Of a stretch of DNA of 64,000 bases, positions 53,901-60,936 are shown piece after piece. Both the position numbers and the translations under genes were made by a program. The notes under the pieces are model-generated. The model saw only the letters and a program-made list of their open reading frames with translations, searched no databases and was not told the origin of the DNA. The DNA is from CAYFLR01 sp964343805 (GTDB lineage Bacteria; Bdellovibrionota_B; Oligoflexia; CAYFLR01), in contig CAYFLR010000004.1 in NCBI GenBank assembly GCA_964343805.1, positions 1-64,000 on the forward strand, read 5' to 3'. How positions within the stretch are numbered: the stretch's first letter is position 1; each line of letters starts with the position of its first letter.

Positions 53901-54549
53901 AGGTTCCTGTCAGTCTAACACCAACACCATCTCCATCTCCAAACTTAACTCCCTCCCATGCTAAATCTGCCTTTCCTATACCTATCGCGCTACTCAATAC
54001 TTCTGCTTTTTCATGGATTTCTCCATTTTGCACAGTTTCAATGATTCGATCTATAGAACCGGTTATGGCCTTAGATACATGGGCGCTTGGTTTGCCTTGT
54101 TGATTGAGTGAACTTAGTAATTTCCAAGCGGACTCAATGGTTTCTATACTTGGACGACGGTAAAGCTCAGATAAAATATAGTCTTGATAACCTTGATCTA
54201 CCTGAGTTGAGCATCCACTTGAACCCTGTACTAAATTCGCACAGGAAAAATCGGATTCTACTTCCCTTTCTATTTCGGGAGTGCTTGGAGTAATTTTATC
54301 TACCTCCCTTTCCTCCATCATGCTTTCGATTAAGTTAAAATTCGACTGCTGTGGTTTTATAAAATTGGGTCTATAGAAAGTGAGATAGAGGCCTTCATTC
54401 TTCTTTAAATTTTGAGTAGGGGCTGACTTATTCTCTGGAGTCTTTTTATTCCTTTTTAGTTCTTGTGAATCAGCACAACTCTGCAAAAAGAGAGTCATCA
54501 TGATAAGGCTGATAATTATGATTTGCTTTGGGAGTTGACTTTTGTTCAT
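50968..54549 (-). CDS. Large surface lipoprotein with beta-repeats
   Basis: 1193 residues with lipobox LQSC at C25. About 340-420 is a charged, probably coiled-coil segment. About 440-870 is made of short antiparallel strand repeats of the YxGxFxxGxVxYxG type (for example NYDGNFKDGQVNYHGQ), somewhat like MORN-style surface repeats. An acidic EEEKEEEEEE spacer occurs near 690. The C-terminal part from about 1040 has a Pro-rich linker and a helical end with several Cys. No enzyme motif was found. AAGGA precedes the ATG by 11 bases. It follows the lipoprotein gene starting at 55232 by about 40 bases and may share its transcript. Confidence 0.82.
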   Translation of the reverse strand: MNKSQLPKQIIIISLIMMTLFLQSCADSQELKRNKKTPENKSAPTQNLKKNEGLYLTFYRPNFIKPQQSNFNLIESMMEEREVDKITPSTPEIEREVESDFSCANLVQGSSGCSTQVDQGYQDYILSELYRRPSIETIESAWKLLSSLNQQGKPSAHVSKAITGSIDRIIETVQNGEIHEKAEVLSSAIGIGKADLAWEGVKFGDGDGVGVRLTGTLESSVLPAAAQGFAPHGFDIDVQAGAGGNSPGAGGKVPKWFGGEEDPTPKERVSQIIMSGRISIPDSQSDLGSHCPEINLYKGPIEEVRERVMDHSSYSSVTHHTAPGMQIDFTVNGLDTEQQRVWDDYQAKRKRYTDAKEKAEEAAVKFEGCTLNCESDTAAQRAAELEEARVALSTATRARILKEGESSNVDRVLGIISPAVQKHITQQPLIFTDLTLRMTDKETLLGRANGTVEARADVDGVNIKEVHIATSLGTLTGSGYSDYQNGEFNGHVQGNTYQGIINAYYNHSIGTVSHNGDGTVLGKFPIRTQGTINRETLSASGDADITIPAISQQMKLNYDGNFKDGQVNYHGQTTEEGNHKLSVVGLADSKEKTTQGSAAGSFFEEVAGKPVHGYFGGNYDCKLKSGCTANGDVVAIRDDESFNVAVDNLEVDEEGTPTSGEFIIYNPPQEEEKEEEEEEKIKTGNAIGATFNHQGKAPTPFYQTKADGSVYGVDFSASGRFIPSKDTGMGTISGEAADGKVDYSGGYRFNSESFQGSAIVEGNYDTRTEYGKVPFRDAVVTVDLNTGTVFAVGKIDVAPGIEVDAAAVSEKNEDGTISTRVMVTEVPEHFKHPPRDLRRLFFENPPLFTQAVRSDMVFVNGTYGEIFSDQNMDHLVSQAVFNGRDWAEREAEDAVNNISNSVAETYQEAKAFSSDVADRVFRFFSDDENDEESEEAQALTEELVEAEERVSQLSQMAEAVQFQKDQIEVKADQDSYYYEEPSVASAPNTYRPVPDPIRSRGPVPLLPPKRINLVNSEDTIPSPFQLKDYNPCFRTEALFLARGIIIYLKDKADTCGNLIVATAGDGRDQSESNISDSFRKLGEFTTENGETWVIRKVAGDRIKDYNYQIKPLSKYRLFKEGIDPLQIMEKALDAVKEKSMPFARQIALEQCYLYRKAELAGKQKVCKFAKVLLVWEELQAQSYIHFLENLNLK

Positions 54550-54590
54550 GATCTTTATTTCCTTATAGCAGGTCCTTTTAATGAATTGAA

Positions 54591-55232
54591 TTATTGCTCA
54601 CTTTTTTTACAATTGCCTTTGAGTATGAGCTCTCCATAGGGGGTTCCGTTTTCAATGTAGTATCCGGCAAAAGGATGCATTTTTGAGGGTTCTTCGATGC
54701 ACACAATTTTTCTTGGTTTTTCACAGTTATCATAGCGAAGAAGTTGTTCCTCTTGATACCAACCCGAACTACGACCGAGGTCACGGCAAACAGGTGCGGA
54801 CATCTCAGTGATTTCCGGTTTTTCATTTGCACTCTCAAGCTCTGGTTTCTCCTCTATTTCTTGCTGTTTAGGGGGTCTGATACAAGTGTCCACTAATGAG
54901 GCTGAATCATGACTGATGTGTCCACCGCATGAAGTGGGTACAATTCTTTCTTCTTTTGTATCAATAGGCTCATTTTGCTGTTCTTCAGTTACTTCTGGCT
55001 GTTCTTCAGTTACTTCTGGCTGTTCTTCTTTTTTTACTTCCTTTTTTTCTACATGGTCCCTGTTAGGCTGGGTTGGCTTCTCAATATTATTATTGGACTG
55101 TGGTTTTTGAATAGTCGAATCTTGACTGGAATATACGGAATGAAAAGGTGTTTCGGCCCCACAACAGGTCAATAAAAAGATAAATGTTAAATTAGTTACG
55201 AATGAATATGTTTTGTTTATTTGTAAGTTCAT
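54591..55232 (-). CDS. Lipoprotein of a tandem family, member A
   Basis: Lipobox LLTC with Cys at 23. The middle is low-complexity and charged, with a duplicated QPEVTEE unit. The last 65 residues are a Cys-containing domain: SGWYQEEQLLRYDNC, PRKIVCIEEPSK, GYYIENGTPYGELIL, KGNC. The same domain, at about half identity, ends the gene at 55971-56555. GGGGGG lies 6 bases before the ATG. A FliA-like promoter motif lies 40 bases upstream. Function unknown. Confidence 0.85.
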   Translation of the reverse strand: MNLQINKTYSFVTNLTFIFLLTCCGAETPFHSVYSSQDSTIQKPQSNNNIEKPTQPNRDHVEKKEVKKEEQPEVTEEQPEVTEEQQNEPIDTKEERIVPTSCGGHISHDSASLVDTCIRPPKQQEIEEKPELESANEKPEITEMSAPVCRDLGRSSGWYQEEQLLRYDNCEKPRKIVCIEEPSKMHPFAGYYIENGTPYGELILKGNCKKSEQ

Positions 55233-55271
55233 TTGTTGCCCCCCTAAGCTGTTAAATACCTCTTAAAAAAC

Positions 55272-55299
55272 TTATCGGAATATTATATTAGATACTAAA
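55272..55299 (-). promoter_or_regulatory. FliA-like promoter motif
   Basis: On the minus strand TTTAGTAT (55292-55299), 12 bases, TCCGATAA (55272-55279). The same TTTAGTATCTA...TCCGATAA arrangement occurs before the related gene at 56555, so this upstream region was duplicated with the gene or is conserved for regulation. Confidence 0.55.
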
Positions 55300-55464
55300 A
55301 AAAATATTAAAAAATGAATAAAAACAACTAATTAAAGTATATAAAAAATAATATATAAAAAATAATAGCATTGAAATAGGGGGGGTAGAAGATAATGGTG
55401 GGATAGGTTTATCCCTTTCTTTCAAAAAGTTCTGATGATCCAAGCTGTTTAGGAAAGAAATTTA

Positions 55465-55917
55465 TTAAATATTTTTCCCTATTGTACCTTTGATATCTGT
55501 CTCTTTCTGATCGAGAGCGCATCTCTTATCTTTTGATCCAATTTGATGGCTGCTCTGTTCTTTTGTACAGGGTGTATAAGATTCTGGAGGTGGTTTAGGA
55601 GAGACTTTTGTAATTCCTTCATTTTTGGATGATCCTTTGGGATTTCCTTTGTTTTTAGGTGATGTCTCTGAGGGGGATTCATCAGGAATTTCGCCATCTC
55701 CTCTTTTCCCTCCATCGGTATCGGTCTTTGGACTGCAAGTGGGTAATAATGTTGGTTGAGGGCTTCCTAATGGCCTTACTATACACTTGGTAGAGCTTAT
55801 AGTATCTTTGTTAGAGGAGTTGCTTATCAATCCAGTTTCATCTCCACAGCAGGTGAGTAAGATTATAAAAATTCCTCCCAATAGGAGTGGGAGTGATTTG
55901 TTGAGATAAAAGTTCAT
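55465..55917 (-). CDS. Lipoprotein of the tandem family, member B, lacking the shared C-terminal domain
   Basis: From ATG 55917 (AGGA 9 bases upstream) the signal peptide ends in LLTC with Cys23, as in its two neighbours. The mature part of about 125 residues is Pro/Ser/Lys-rich and disordered-looking (SPSETSPKNKGNPKGSSKN). It ends in a few Cys but does not contain the SGWY...YDxC domain. It may be a decayed or specialised copy. A 200-base AT-rich stretch separates it from member A. Confidence 0.75.
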   Translation of the reverse strand: MNFYLNKSLPLLLGGIFIILLTCCGDETGLISNSSNKDTISSTKCIVRPLGSPQPTLLPTCSPKTDTDGGKRGDGEIPDESPSETSPKNKGNPKGSSKNEGITKVSPKPPPESYTPCTKEQSSHQIGSKDKRCALDQKETDIKGTIGKNI

Positions 55918-55970
55918 TTGTCTGATTCCTTTTTTTATTTTGAATAGGTTCAATTATAAAGTGGTTGCTA

Positions 55971-56555
55971 TTAGAAGCATATGCCTTTTAGTAGAAGCAG
56001 GCCAAAAGGGGTTCCGTTGTCGATATAGTAACCAGGAGTAGGGTAGGATTTGGATGCTTCCTTTACGCAAATAATGGTTCGAGGGTTATTACAATCATCA
56101 TAGTGAAGAAGTGTATCATTATGGTACCAGCCGGAGTTAATACCTCTTATAAGGCATCGGGGAGTTTGCAGATATTTGCTCTCAGTAAATCCATCATGTT
56201 CATTATAATTATTTAAATTATTATTGAACCAGTCTTCATATCCACTATCTTCGTTGTCCCGTTCATCATTGTAATTATTGTTATTCCATTGTGAAACCTC
56301 CCAACCCTCCTCAAAGTTATTGTTGTTATCCCAGTCGTCATCGTCGTAGTTTCCGGGAGAGGCTATCGCTATTCCAGTATCATGATTATTATTGTCAGCA
56401 CTTTTGGTCTGTGCATTTTCCGAGTTTTGTTGATTTGAGGTTCTTTTAGTAGATAGTACTCTATTAAACGAAGATCCATTACCACAGCAGTTTAATAACA
56501 GCATAAAGGTAAGTACGATAAATAGTGAAATGGTTTGATTAAAATGGGATTTCAT
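55971..56555 (-). CDS. Lipoprotein of the tandem family, member C
   Basis: Lipobox LLNC with Cys23. The middle region is a striking Asn/Asp-rich stretch (DDDDWDNNNNFEEGW, NNNNYNDERDNED). The C-terminal domain SGWYHNDTLLHYDDC, PRTIICVKEASKS, GYYIDNGTPFGLLLL, KGIC matches member A. GGAGG lies 7 bases before the ATG. It is preceded by a FliA-like motif at about 90 bases. The contrast of conserved ends with unrelated middles suggests fast divergence of the exposed linker. Confidence 0.85.
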   Translation of the reverse strand: MKSHFNQTISLFIVLTFMLLLNCCGNGSSFNRVLSTKRTSNQQNSENAQTKSADNNNHDTGIAIASPGNYDDDDWDNNNNFEEGWEVSQWNNNNYNDERDNEDSGYEDWFNNNLNNYNEHDGFTESKYLQTPRCLIRGINSGWYHNDTLLHYDDCNNPRTIICVKEASKSYPTPGYYIDNGTPFGLLLLKGICF

Positions 56556-56645
56556 TTGGTTTCCTCCGATTCTGAATGAGTATGGATGAATATTCTACTT
56601 AAATCTGCCAATCTCCTAGGGATGAATAAACAGCTATTAAAATAT

Positions 56646-56672
56646 TTATCGGAATTTAAAATAGATACTAAA
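56646..56672 (-). promoter_or_regulatory. FliA-like promoter motif
   Basis: On the minus strand TTTAGTAT (56665-56672), 11 bases, TCCGATAA (56646-56653), about 90 bases before the start of the member C lipoprotein gene. Confidence 0.55.
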
Positions 56673-56838
56673 GAAAAAATATAAAAATAATAAAAATCAA
56701 TAATTTATAATATTCAAAATTGAAAATAGACTATGAAGTAGCATGTTTTTATCGGTGGTCTGCTTTTCATCTAAGCTTGAAATAGGGTAAAAAATGGCCT
56801 ATATTGGTGAATTAATTGCCAAATGGAAGGGACATTCG

Positions 56839-58290
56839 ATGATTCAATTTAACAATACCTATGGCAAGCTGCCTAATAGTTTCTATAAAGAAGCGGTTCC
56901 CAATGATTTTCCCCATGGCCGTCTCATTGTTTTCAATGAGGTATTAGCTCACGATTTAGGATGGGATGTGGGCCAGCAAAAGAGGGAAGCCTTCGAAAAA
57001 GTTTTTACTGGTCAACAAATTCCTAAAGGGGCAGAGCCTATAGCTCTTGCTTATGCAGGGCATCAATTCGGAAATTTTGTTCCCCAGCTGGGTGACGGAA
57101 GAGCTCTGTTATTAGGAGAAGTTTTAACACCCGAAAAAAAACGATATGACCTTCAGTTAAAAGGTTCAGGGAGGACTTTTTTTTCCCGTAATGGAGATGG
57201 CAAATCTGCATTAGGCCCCGTCATTCGTGAATATATTTTGAGTGAAGCCATGCATTCCCTAGGGGTGCCAACCACTCGAGCCCTAGCAGCAGCTACTACT
57301 GGAGAAACTGTTTTAAGAGAAACCGAACTGCCGGGTGGAATATTTACTCGTGTTGCCAGCAGTCATATTCGGATAGGAACTTTTGAATATTTTGCTGCTA
57401 AGGGAGATATTAAATCCATCCAATTGCTCACCGATTATGCTTTAGACCGTCATTATCCGGAACTCCAAAATAGCTCCGAAAAAGTCCTCGCTTTCCTGCG
57501 AGAAGTTGCCAAAAGGCAGGCAAATTTAGTAGCCAAATGGATGTCCATTGGCTTTATTCATGGGGTGATGAACACTGACAATATGTCCATCTCAGGTGAA
57601 ACCATTGATTATGGTCCCTGTGCTTTTATGGACAACTTTCATTTCAATCGGGTTTTTAGTTCTATTGATCGGCAAGGTCGTTATAGTTATTCCAACCAAT
57701 TAAATATAGCTAAATGGAATTTAACCCGTTTGGCAGAGTGTTTAGTTCCATTAGTTCACGAAAATCAAGAACAAGCTATTCAATTGTTACAAAAGGCTTT
57801 GGATGAACTCTATCCTCTCTACCATGAATCCTGGTTGGCAGCAATGATGCCTAAATTTGGATTACAAAAGGGAGATCCCAAGGATGATGAAGATCTTATC
57901 AATAGCTTTTTAAACTATCTACAAAGCGAAGATTTAGATTTTACCCTCAGTTTTAAAGAACTGGAAAACACATTATTTGCAAAAGGCTCTTTAGAAGGTC
58001 GATCTGAATCATTCCTTGGTTTTTATAAGCATTGGCAAGATCGACTTAAAAAGCAGCGGGAGTCACTGGAGTTTTCAAGCGAAATTATGAGTCAAGCCAA
58101 TCCCTATTTTATTCCTCGCAATCATCAGGTTGAAAAAGCGATCCAGCTCTCTTTAAAGGGAGATTATTCTCATTTTCATAAAATGAATAAAGTCCTTTTG
58201 CATCCCTATCAAGAACAACCAGATGATAAAGATTTCCTCATTCCTCCAAAACCCTCTGAACGTGTCAGGTATACTTTTTGTGGGACTTAA
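56839..58290 (+). CDS. selO: Protein adenylyltransferase SelO
   Basis: SelO/YdiU pseudokinase-fold enzyme that transfers AMP to Ser/Thr/Tyr of target proteins and is linked to oxidative stress. Seen: AYAGHQFGNFVPQLGDGRA, LQLKGSGRTFFSRNGDG (nucleotide-binding), EYILSEAMHSLGVPTTRA, and GVMNTDNMSISGETIDYGP (metal-binding Asn/Asp). It ends in FCGT, with Cys near the position where eukaryotic SelO has selenocysteine. The start at 56839 (MIQFNNTYGKLP) has AAGGGAC 7 bases upstream and matches the family N-terminus; an ATG 15 codons earlier is possible. 483 residues, full length. Confidence 0.94.
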   Translation: MIQFNNTYGKLPNSFYKEAVPNDFPHGRLIVFNEVLAHDLGWDVGQQKREAFEKVFTGQQIPKGAEPIALAYAGHQFGNFVPQLGDGRALLLGEVLTPEKKRYDLQLKGSGRTFFSRNGDGKSALGPVIREYILSEAMHSLGVPTTRALAAATTGETVLRETELPGGIFTRVASSHIRIGTFEYFAAKGDIKSIQLLTDYALDRHYPELQNSSEKVLAFLREVAKRQANLVAKWMSIGFIHGVMNTDNMSISGETIDYGPCAFMDNFHFNRVFSSIDRQGRYSYSNQLNIAKWNLTRLAECLVPLVHENQEQAIQLLQKALDELYPLYHESWLAAMMPKFGLQKGDPKDDEDLINSFLNYLQSEDLDFTLSFKELENTLFAKGSLEGRSESFLGFYKHWQDRLKKQRESLEFSSEIMSQANPYFIPRNHQVEKAIQLSLKGDYSHFHKMNKVLLHPYQEQPDDKDFLIPPKPSERVRYTFCGT

Positions 58291-58299
58291 TTTAATTGA

Positions 58300-58329
58300 T
58301 TGACAGTTTGGGTTTTTACAAGGTTAAAT
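58300..58329 (+). promoter_or_regulatory. Sigma-70-type promoter of the small basic protein gene
   Basis: A perfect -35 TTGACA (58300-58305) is followed after 18 bases by TTAAAT (58324-58329), about 35 bases before ATG 58366. Confidence 0.5.
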
Positions 58330-58365
58330 TATATATCTACAACATATAAACAGTGAGGGTTGATT

Positions 58366-58767
58366 ATGAGATTCTTGATGGTTTCTTTTCTTTCTAGTAT
58401 TTTATTTTTTGTCAGTTTGAGTGCTTTAGAAGCTCGTTCCAGTCGCAAAAGTAAGAGCAAAAAGAAATCCTCAAAGAAAGAGGTCTGTTATAAGGGAAAG
58501 AAGAAATATGGAAAATACCTTATGGGTAGTAAGTTTAATTTCTTTATTAAAAAACGGTGCTATGCAAGAAGGATGAGAGATAATCGTGTTAAAGACACCA
58601 AAGTGGATACCTTACAATGTGACCTCAAAAAAGGTGGATTTGTAATGGTTAATGCCAGAGAAAGTCTGATGAAAAAACTGGCTGATAAAAATAGCTACCC
58701 TACCAAAGTTCTCAAGGGAAAAGTCATAGGGCGTCACGGAACCTCATGCATAGTTAAGCTCCCTTAG
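58366..58767 (+). CDS. Small, very basic secreted protein
   Basis: 133 residues from ATG 58366 (GAGGG 7 bases upstream). The signal peptide ends near ALEA-R. The mature protein is Lys-rich (RKSKSKKKSSKKEV), with four Cys in the later half and no recognised family. The strong charge suggests binding to nucleic acid, lipopolysaccharide or another anionic polymer. It has its own promoter between selO and the trypsin-like gene. Confidence 0.78.
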   Translation: MRFLMVSFLSSILFFVSLSALEARSSRKSKSKKKSSKKEVCYKGKKKYGKYLMGSKFNFFIKKRCYARRMRDNRVKDTKVDTLQCDLKKGGFVMVNARESLMKKLADKNSYPTKVLKGKVIGRHGTSCIVKLP

Positions 58768-58813
58768 CTTGATCCTACTTTTAAAATGGCTATAGATAAG
58801 ATAAAATAAAGGC

Positions 58814-59647
58814 ATGACTTCTCTTTATTCACTGCTTTTATTAGTGTTTTGTGTAAACCTCTTTAATATTGGTTGCTTAAGGTATGCTAATCGTTCCTCT
58901 CCAAAAGTCGTGAATGGTCGAACGGTCAATCCTACGGAAAATATTAACTATCAATCAGTGGTGCCACTATTTTATAAGGGGCATCTTTGCACAGGGACCT
59001 TCATTCAGCCACAACTTTTGCTTACTGCAGCTCATTGTTTCAATGGAGAATCAGCCCCTTTTCCAAGTGGGAAGAGCGCTCAATTTCGCATTCATGATAC
59101 CCTTCATGATGCAACCATCTATATCCACCCAGAGTATCCAGACTTTTATGATCGAAGCGAAGAACGGAGAATATTTGATTTAGCTCTTATCAAATTTACA
59201 AAACCACAGGTTACCCCAGAGCAAGTATTTAAGATCAGTCAACAAAGAGTGCAGGGGGGAGACAGTGTGGTTTTAATTGGATTCGGGGACAGTTATCTAC
59301 CTCAGGGTTTTCACCTTATGCTCACATTGGGAGAGGGAGATCATCCTAAAAGGATAGGAACCAATACTTTTGAAGCTGATTTTTACTCTTTAAAAGATTT
59401 TCATAAGGGTTTAATTCGTATCTGCGAAAACTCTCCTTCTCTATTGGGTGACCCTATAAACATGCATAGAAAGGCAATTACCGCTAAAGGAGATTCTGGG
59501 GGGCCACTTTTTAATGCCAAAGATGAGATTATTGGTGTTGCTCAAGGAACCCATTTATTAACCAGGTGTTCATTTCATGTGGATGTGAACTCTAAAACAA
59601 GTCAAGAGTTTATCGATTCCCTTTTATCTACACAAGAGAAAATCTAA
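58814..59647 (+). CDS. Trypsin-like (S1) serine protease lipoprotein
   Basis: Lipobox NIGC at C21. The S1 domain starts at VVNGRTVNP, the usual position after activation cleavage. Catalytic His74 is in LTAAHCF, Asp122 in FDLALIKF, and Ser228 in KGDSGGPLF. The protein is the normal length for the family with no extra domain, so the enzyme would be tethered directly to a membrane. No strong ribosome binding site was seen before the ATG (ATAAAGGC). It is one of three exported serine or cysteine proteases in the window. Confidence 0.92.
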   Translation: MTSLYSLLLLVFCVNLFNIGCLRYANRSSPKVVNGRTVNPTENINYQSVVPLFYKGHLCTGTFIQPQLLLTAAHCFNGESAPFPSGKSAQFRIHDTLHDATIYIHPEYPDFYDRSEERRIFDLALIKFTKPQVTPEQVFKISQQRVQGGDSVVLIGFGDSYLPQGFHLMLTLGEGDHPKRIGTNTFEADFYSLKDFHKGLIRICENSPSLLGDPINMHRKAITAKGDSGGPLFNAKDEIIGVAQGTHLLTRCSFHVDVNSKTSQEFIDSLLSTQEKI

Positions 59648-59659
59648 CCATATTAACTA

Positions 59660-60674
59660 TTAGTTATCCATATGACCATAGGCATAAATATATCCACCTA
59701 AGGCAATGACTCCGCCTAGCACTGCCAAAGGAACATTGCCATGATATGCTCCGGCGGTACTGATTGCTGTGCCTGCTACTCCAATAGCCATTCCAAATTT
59801 AAAATGGGAGTCATGATTGTTGGATTGGTTTGATTGATTGATTAAAAGCTTAAAAAAACTATTGTCAGATGAGCCAATGGACCAGGAAGAAACCAAATTC
59901 ATTTGCTGGTCTTCGGGTTTATTTAGCAAAGTCTTAAGAACGCTCAACTGTATGATACTGGTTTTTATTAACTTAAACCAGGCTTGATGCCCTTTTTTGC
60001 TATTAAGATAGAAATCAATTAATTCTGTGACATAATTTTGTTCNNNNNNNNNNTTGATGGGTGATTGATAATTTAGATGGATTTAATTTCTCTTTAAAGG
60101 AAAGAGATAGTTTTTGAATGGTGGATTTATCTTGATCGTATTGTTGATAAATAGAGTTGGCCAGCACATCGTTGGTCACTTTAGGGTTTTCAGGGTCTAA
60201 CAAAGCTAAAATGATGGATTTCATTCCGGCAATATCCATCCTTATGTAGTTTTCTAACTCTGCTAAATTTGACTCACTTAATGGAATCGGCTTCTGAATG
60301 TTAAAAGTATCCGCATCTTCAAAAATCAGTTGGGCATTGTTTTCCTCTGACTTTCCTATGAGTATCAGATACTGACGTTGTAGTTTTTTTAACTCTACTT
60401 CAACATAACTATTAAAATTTAATATTTGATGTTTAGTTTTAATAGGATCCTTTTCTTTAGAATCCATTTTAGTCATATCCAATTGAAATTGTTTAAGCCA
60501 GTTAGAGAAGTCAACAAATGTAGGGTAGAGATCTTGGTTGGCTGTATGGTTGTTACTTTGACCCGCATTGATGGCTACAATAGATTCCACTTCGCTGGAT
60601 CTTTTCCTGCATCCTATTGAAAGGGTTAAAACAGTAATTAAGAATGGGATTAATGAAAAATAGTTTCTCATCAT
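59660..60674 (-). CDS. Lipoprotein gene interrupted only by an assembly gap
   Basis: Lipobox SIGC at C22 with GGAG 9 bases before the ATG. The first 210 residues read to the 10-N gap at 60044-60053. After the gap a different frame continues (EQNYVTELIDFYLNSKKGHQ...) without a stop into a 95-residue segment with Gly-rich membrane stretches (GMAIGVAGTAISTAG, LGGVIALGGYIYAYG). The gap length is therefore wrong by one or two bases modulo three, and the two halves are one gene of about 335 residues. A MKSIILALLDPENPK segment and Gly-rich tail resemble the lipoprotein at 36144-37145. Confidence 0.75.
60044..60053. other. Assembly gap of 10 N, out of frame
   Basis: Placeholder gap within the lipoprotein gene 59660-60674. 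Frame changes across it, unlike the other three gaps, so its true length is not 10 modulo 3. Confidence 0.9.
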
Positions 60675-60766
60675 AAATGGGCTCCTTGCATATTAAGCAT
60701 ATATTATCTATATTGTAACCTAATTCAGACCATTTCAGAAGATCAAATCATTGAACTCGCCTAATA

Positions 60767-60786
60767 TAAGGGGAAATTCCCCCTTA
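60767..60786. promoter_or_regulatory. Palindrome upstream of the acyl-CoA operon
   Basis: TAAGGGG and CCCCTTA flank a 6-base spacer (60767-60773 and 60780-60786). Either a repressor operator or a short hairpin; it lies 150 bases before the enoyl-CoA hydratase start. Confidence 0.4.
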
Positions 60787-60825
60787 ATCCTCCCAATGTA
60801 AGAGATCTCATTTTTAATTTATAAA

Positions 60826-60856
60826 TGTGATACTAAGGTAGACGGTGTGTGATACT
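60826..60856 (+). promoter_or_regulatory. Paired TGTGATACT direct repeats before the acyl-CoA operon
   Basis: Identical 9-base sequences TGTGATACT at 60826-60834 and 60848-60856 are 22 bases apart, about two helical turns, as expected for two regulator subunits binding one face of the DNA. The second copy ends just before a possible -35 region; TATGAT at 60881-60886 may be the -10. Confidence 0.45.
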
Positions 60857-60936
60857 TTTTGTTGCCAAAATAAATATTAATATGATAGCCATTTATATAA
60901 ATATAGTAAAACCCTCACTTTTTGCAGGAAATGACG

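Noticed and set aside
56839..58290. Selenocysteine codon in selO
   Set aside because: The C-terminus carries an ordinary Cys codon followed by Gly-Thr-stop; no in-frame TGA is involved.
60044..60053. Programmed frameshift or pseudogene in the lipoprotein
   Set aside because: The frame change coincides exactly with a 10-N placeholder, so an assembly artefact is the simpler explanation.
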